Assembly (NCBI GenBank): GCA_000715855.1
Contig: KL571228.1
Span: forward strand, 26,734 to 31,828
DNA: 5,095 bases
Direction of reading: 5' to 3'
Source of the DNA: Actinoplanes liguriensis
Lineage (GTDB): Bacteria; Actinomycetota; Actinomycetes; Mycobacteriales; Micromonosporaceae
Below the pieces are notes generated by a model, which did no database searches, was not told the origin of the DNA, and was given only the letters and a program-made list of their open reading frames with translations. The position numbers were made by a program, and so were the translations under genes. Of this stretch, positions 4,921 to 5,095 are shown in pieces. How positions within the stretch are numbered: the first letter of the stretch is position 1; every line of letters begins with the position of its first letter.

Positions 4921-5095
4921 ACCGCCCCCCGAAGCCACCCCGCACCCCTGCCACCAGCCCCGCACCCGCCCACCAAGCCCACCCCAGCCCACGCGCCCAC
5001 CCGGCCCGCGCCCGGAGTCCGGCCGGCGCCCAGCCCAGCCCCACCTCGACCCGCGTGCCCAACCCAGTCCGCGCCCACCCCGACCCGCGTGCCCA
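4921..5095. repeat. C-rich low-complexity DNA with short direct repeats, to window edge
   Basis: The plus strand is almost free of T and made of CCC runs separated by A, G or CG. Short direct repeats are visible. CCCCGCACCC occurs at 4938-4947 and 4958-4967. A 21-bp element recurs with a 34-bp offset at 5041-5061 and 5075-5095, with one mismatch, and may continue past the window. Minus-strand frames through it encode only Gly/Arg/Trp/Ala-rich low complexity. It occupies the place where the N-terminal half of the MFS gene should be. The minus strand carries runs of G suited to G-quadruplexes, for example five runs complementary to 4978-5002. Confidence 0.65.

Overview
The window is high-GC DNA from an actinomycete. 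The key evidence is a complete mshA gene: mycothiol is made almost only by Actinobacteria. GC-rich third codon positions, GTG starts and gene order also fit. A member of the Micromonosporaceae (Actinoplanes-like) is my best guess from general resemblance, not from a search.

Positions 1-1301 (minus strand) hold a two-gene unit: an SDR-family oxidoreductase, then, 5 nt later, a SAM-dependent methyltransferase that runs off the left edge. Across a 128-bp intergenic region the plus strand starts mshA (1430-2719). It overlaps a YbjN-domain gene (2707-3243). The order SDR / mshA / ybjN is conserved in Actinobacteria; in Mycobacterium tuberculosis the corresponding genes are Rv0484c, mshA (Rv0486) and Rv0487. 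There a phosphoglycerate mutase gene follows shortly after, but none is visible here.

From 3222 the character changes. The ybjN stop codon lies inside a 36-bp, seven-unit tandem array (3222-3463). About 700 bp with no convincing protein gene follows, visibly less GC-rich than its flanks. This stretch holds several inverted repeats. One short segment (3773-3981) has a plausible promoter, a 39-codon ORF and a strong hairpin plus T-run, so it may be a short RNA or small-protein unit. Further on is a perfect palindrome overlapping a -10-like hexamer (4051-4071).

The right part (4247-4920, minus strand) is a broken MFS transporter gene. It has an in-frame TAG, a change of frame with an apparent internal deletion, and an N-terminus replaced by C-rich (G-rich on the gene strand) repetitive DNA up to the window edge. 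Its 3' end, including the stop codon, is duplicated in tandem with a 64-bp period.

The left half is conserved housekeeping DNA: mycothiol synthesis with its usual neighbours. The right half looks like a decaying, repeat-prone segment. The main unusual theme is that both convergent genes at its borders end in repeats that duplicate their own stop codons. I found no CRISPR array, intact mobile element, rRNA or tRNA.
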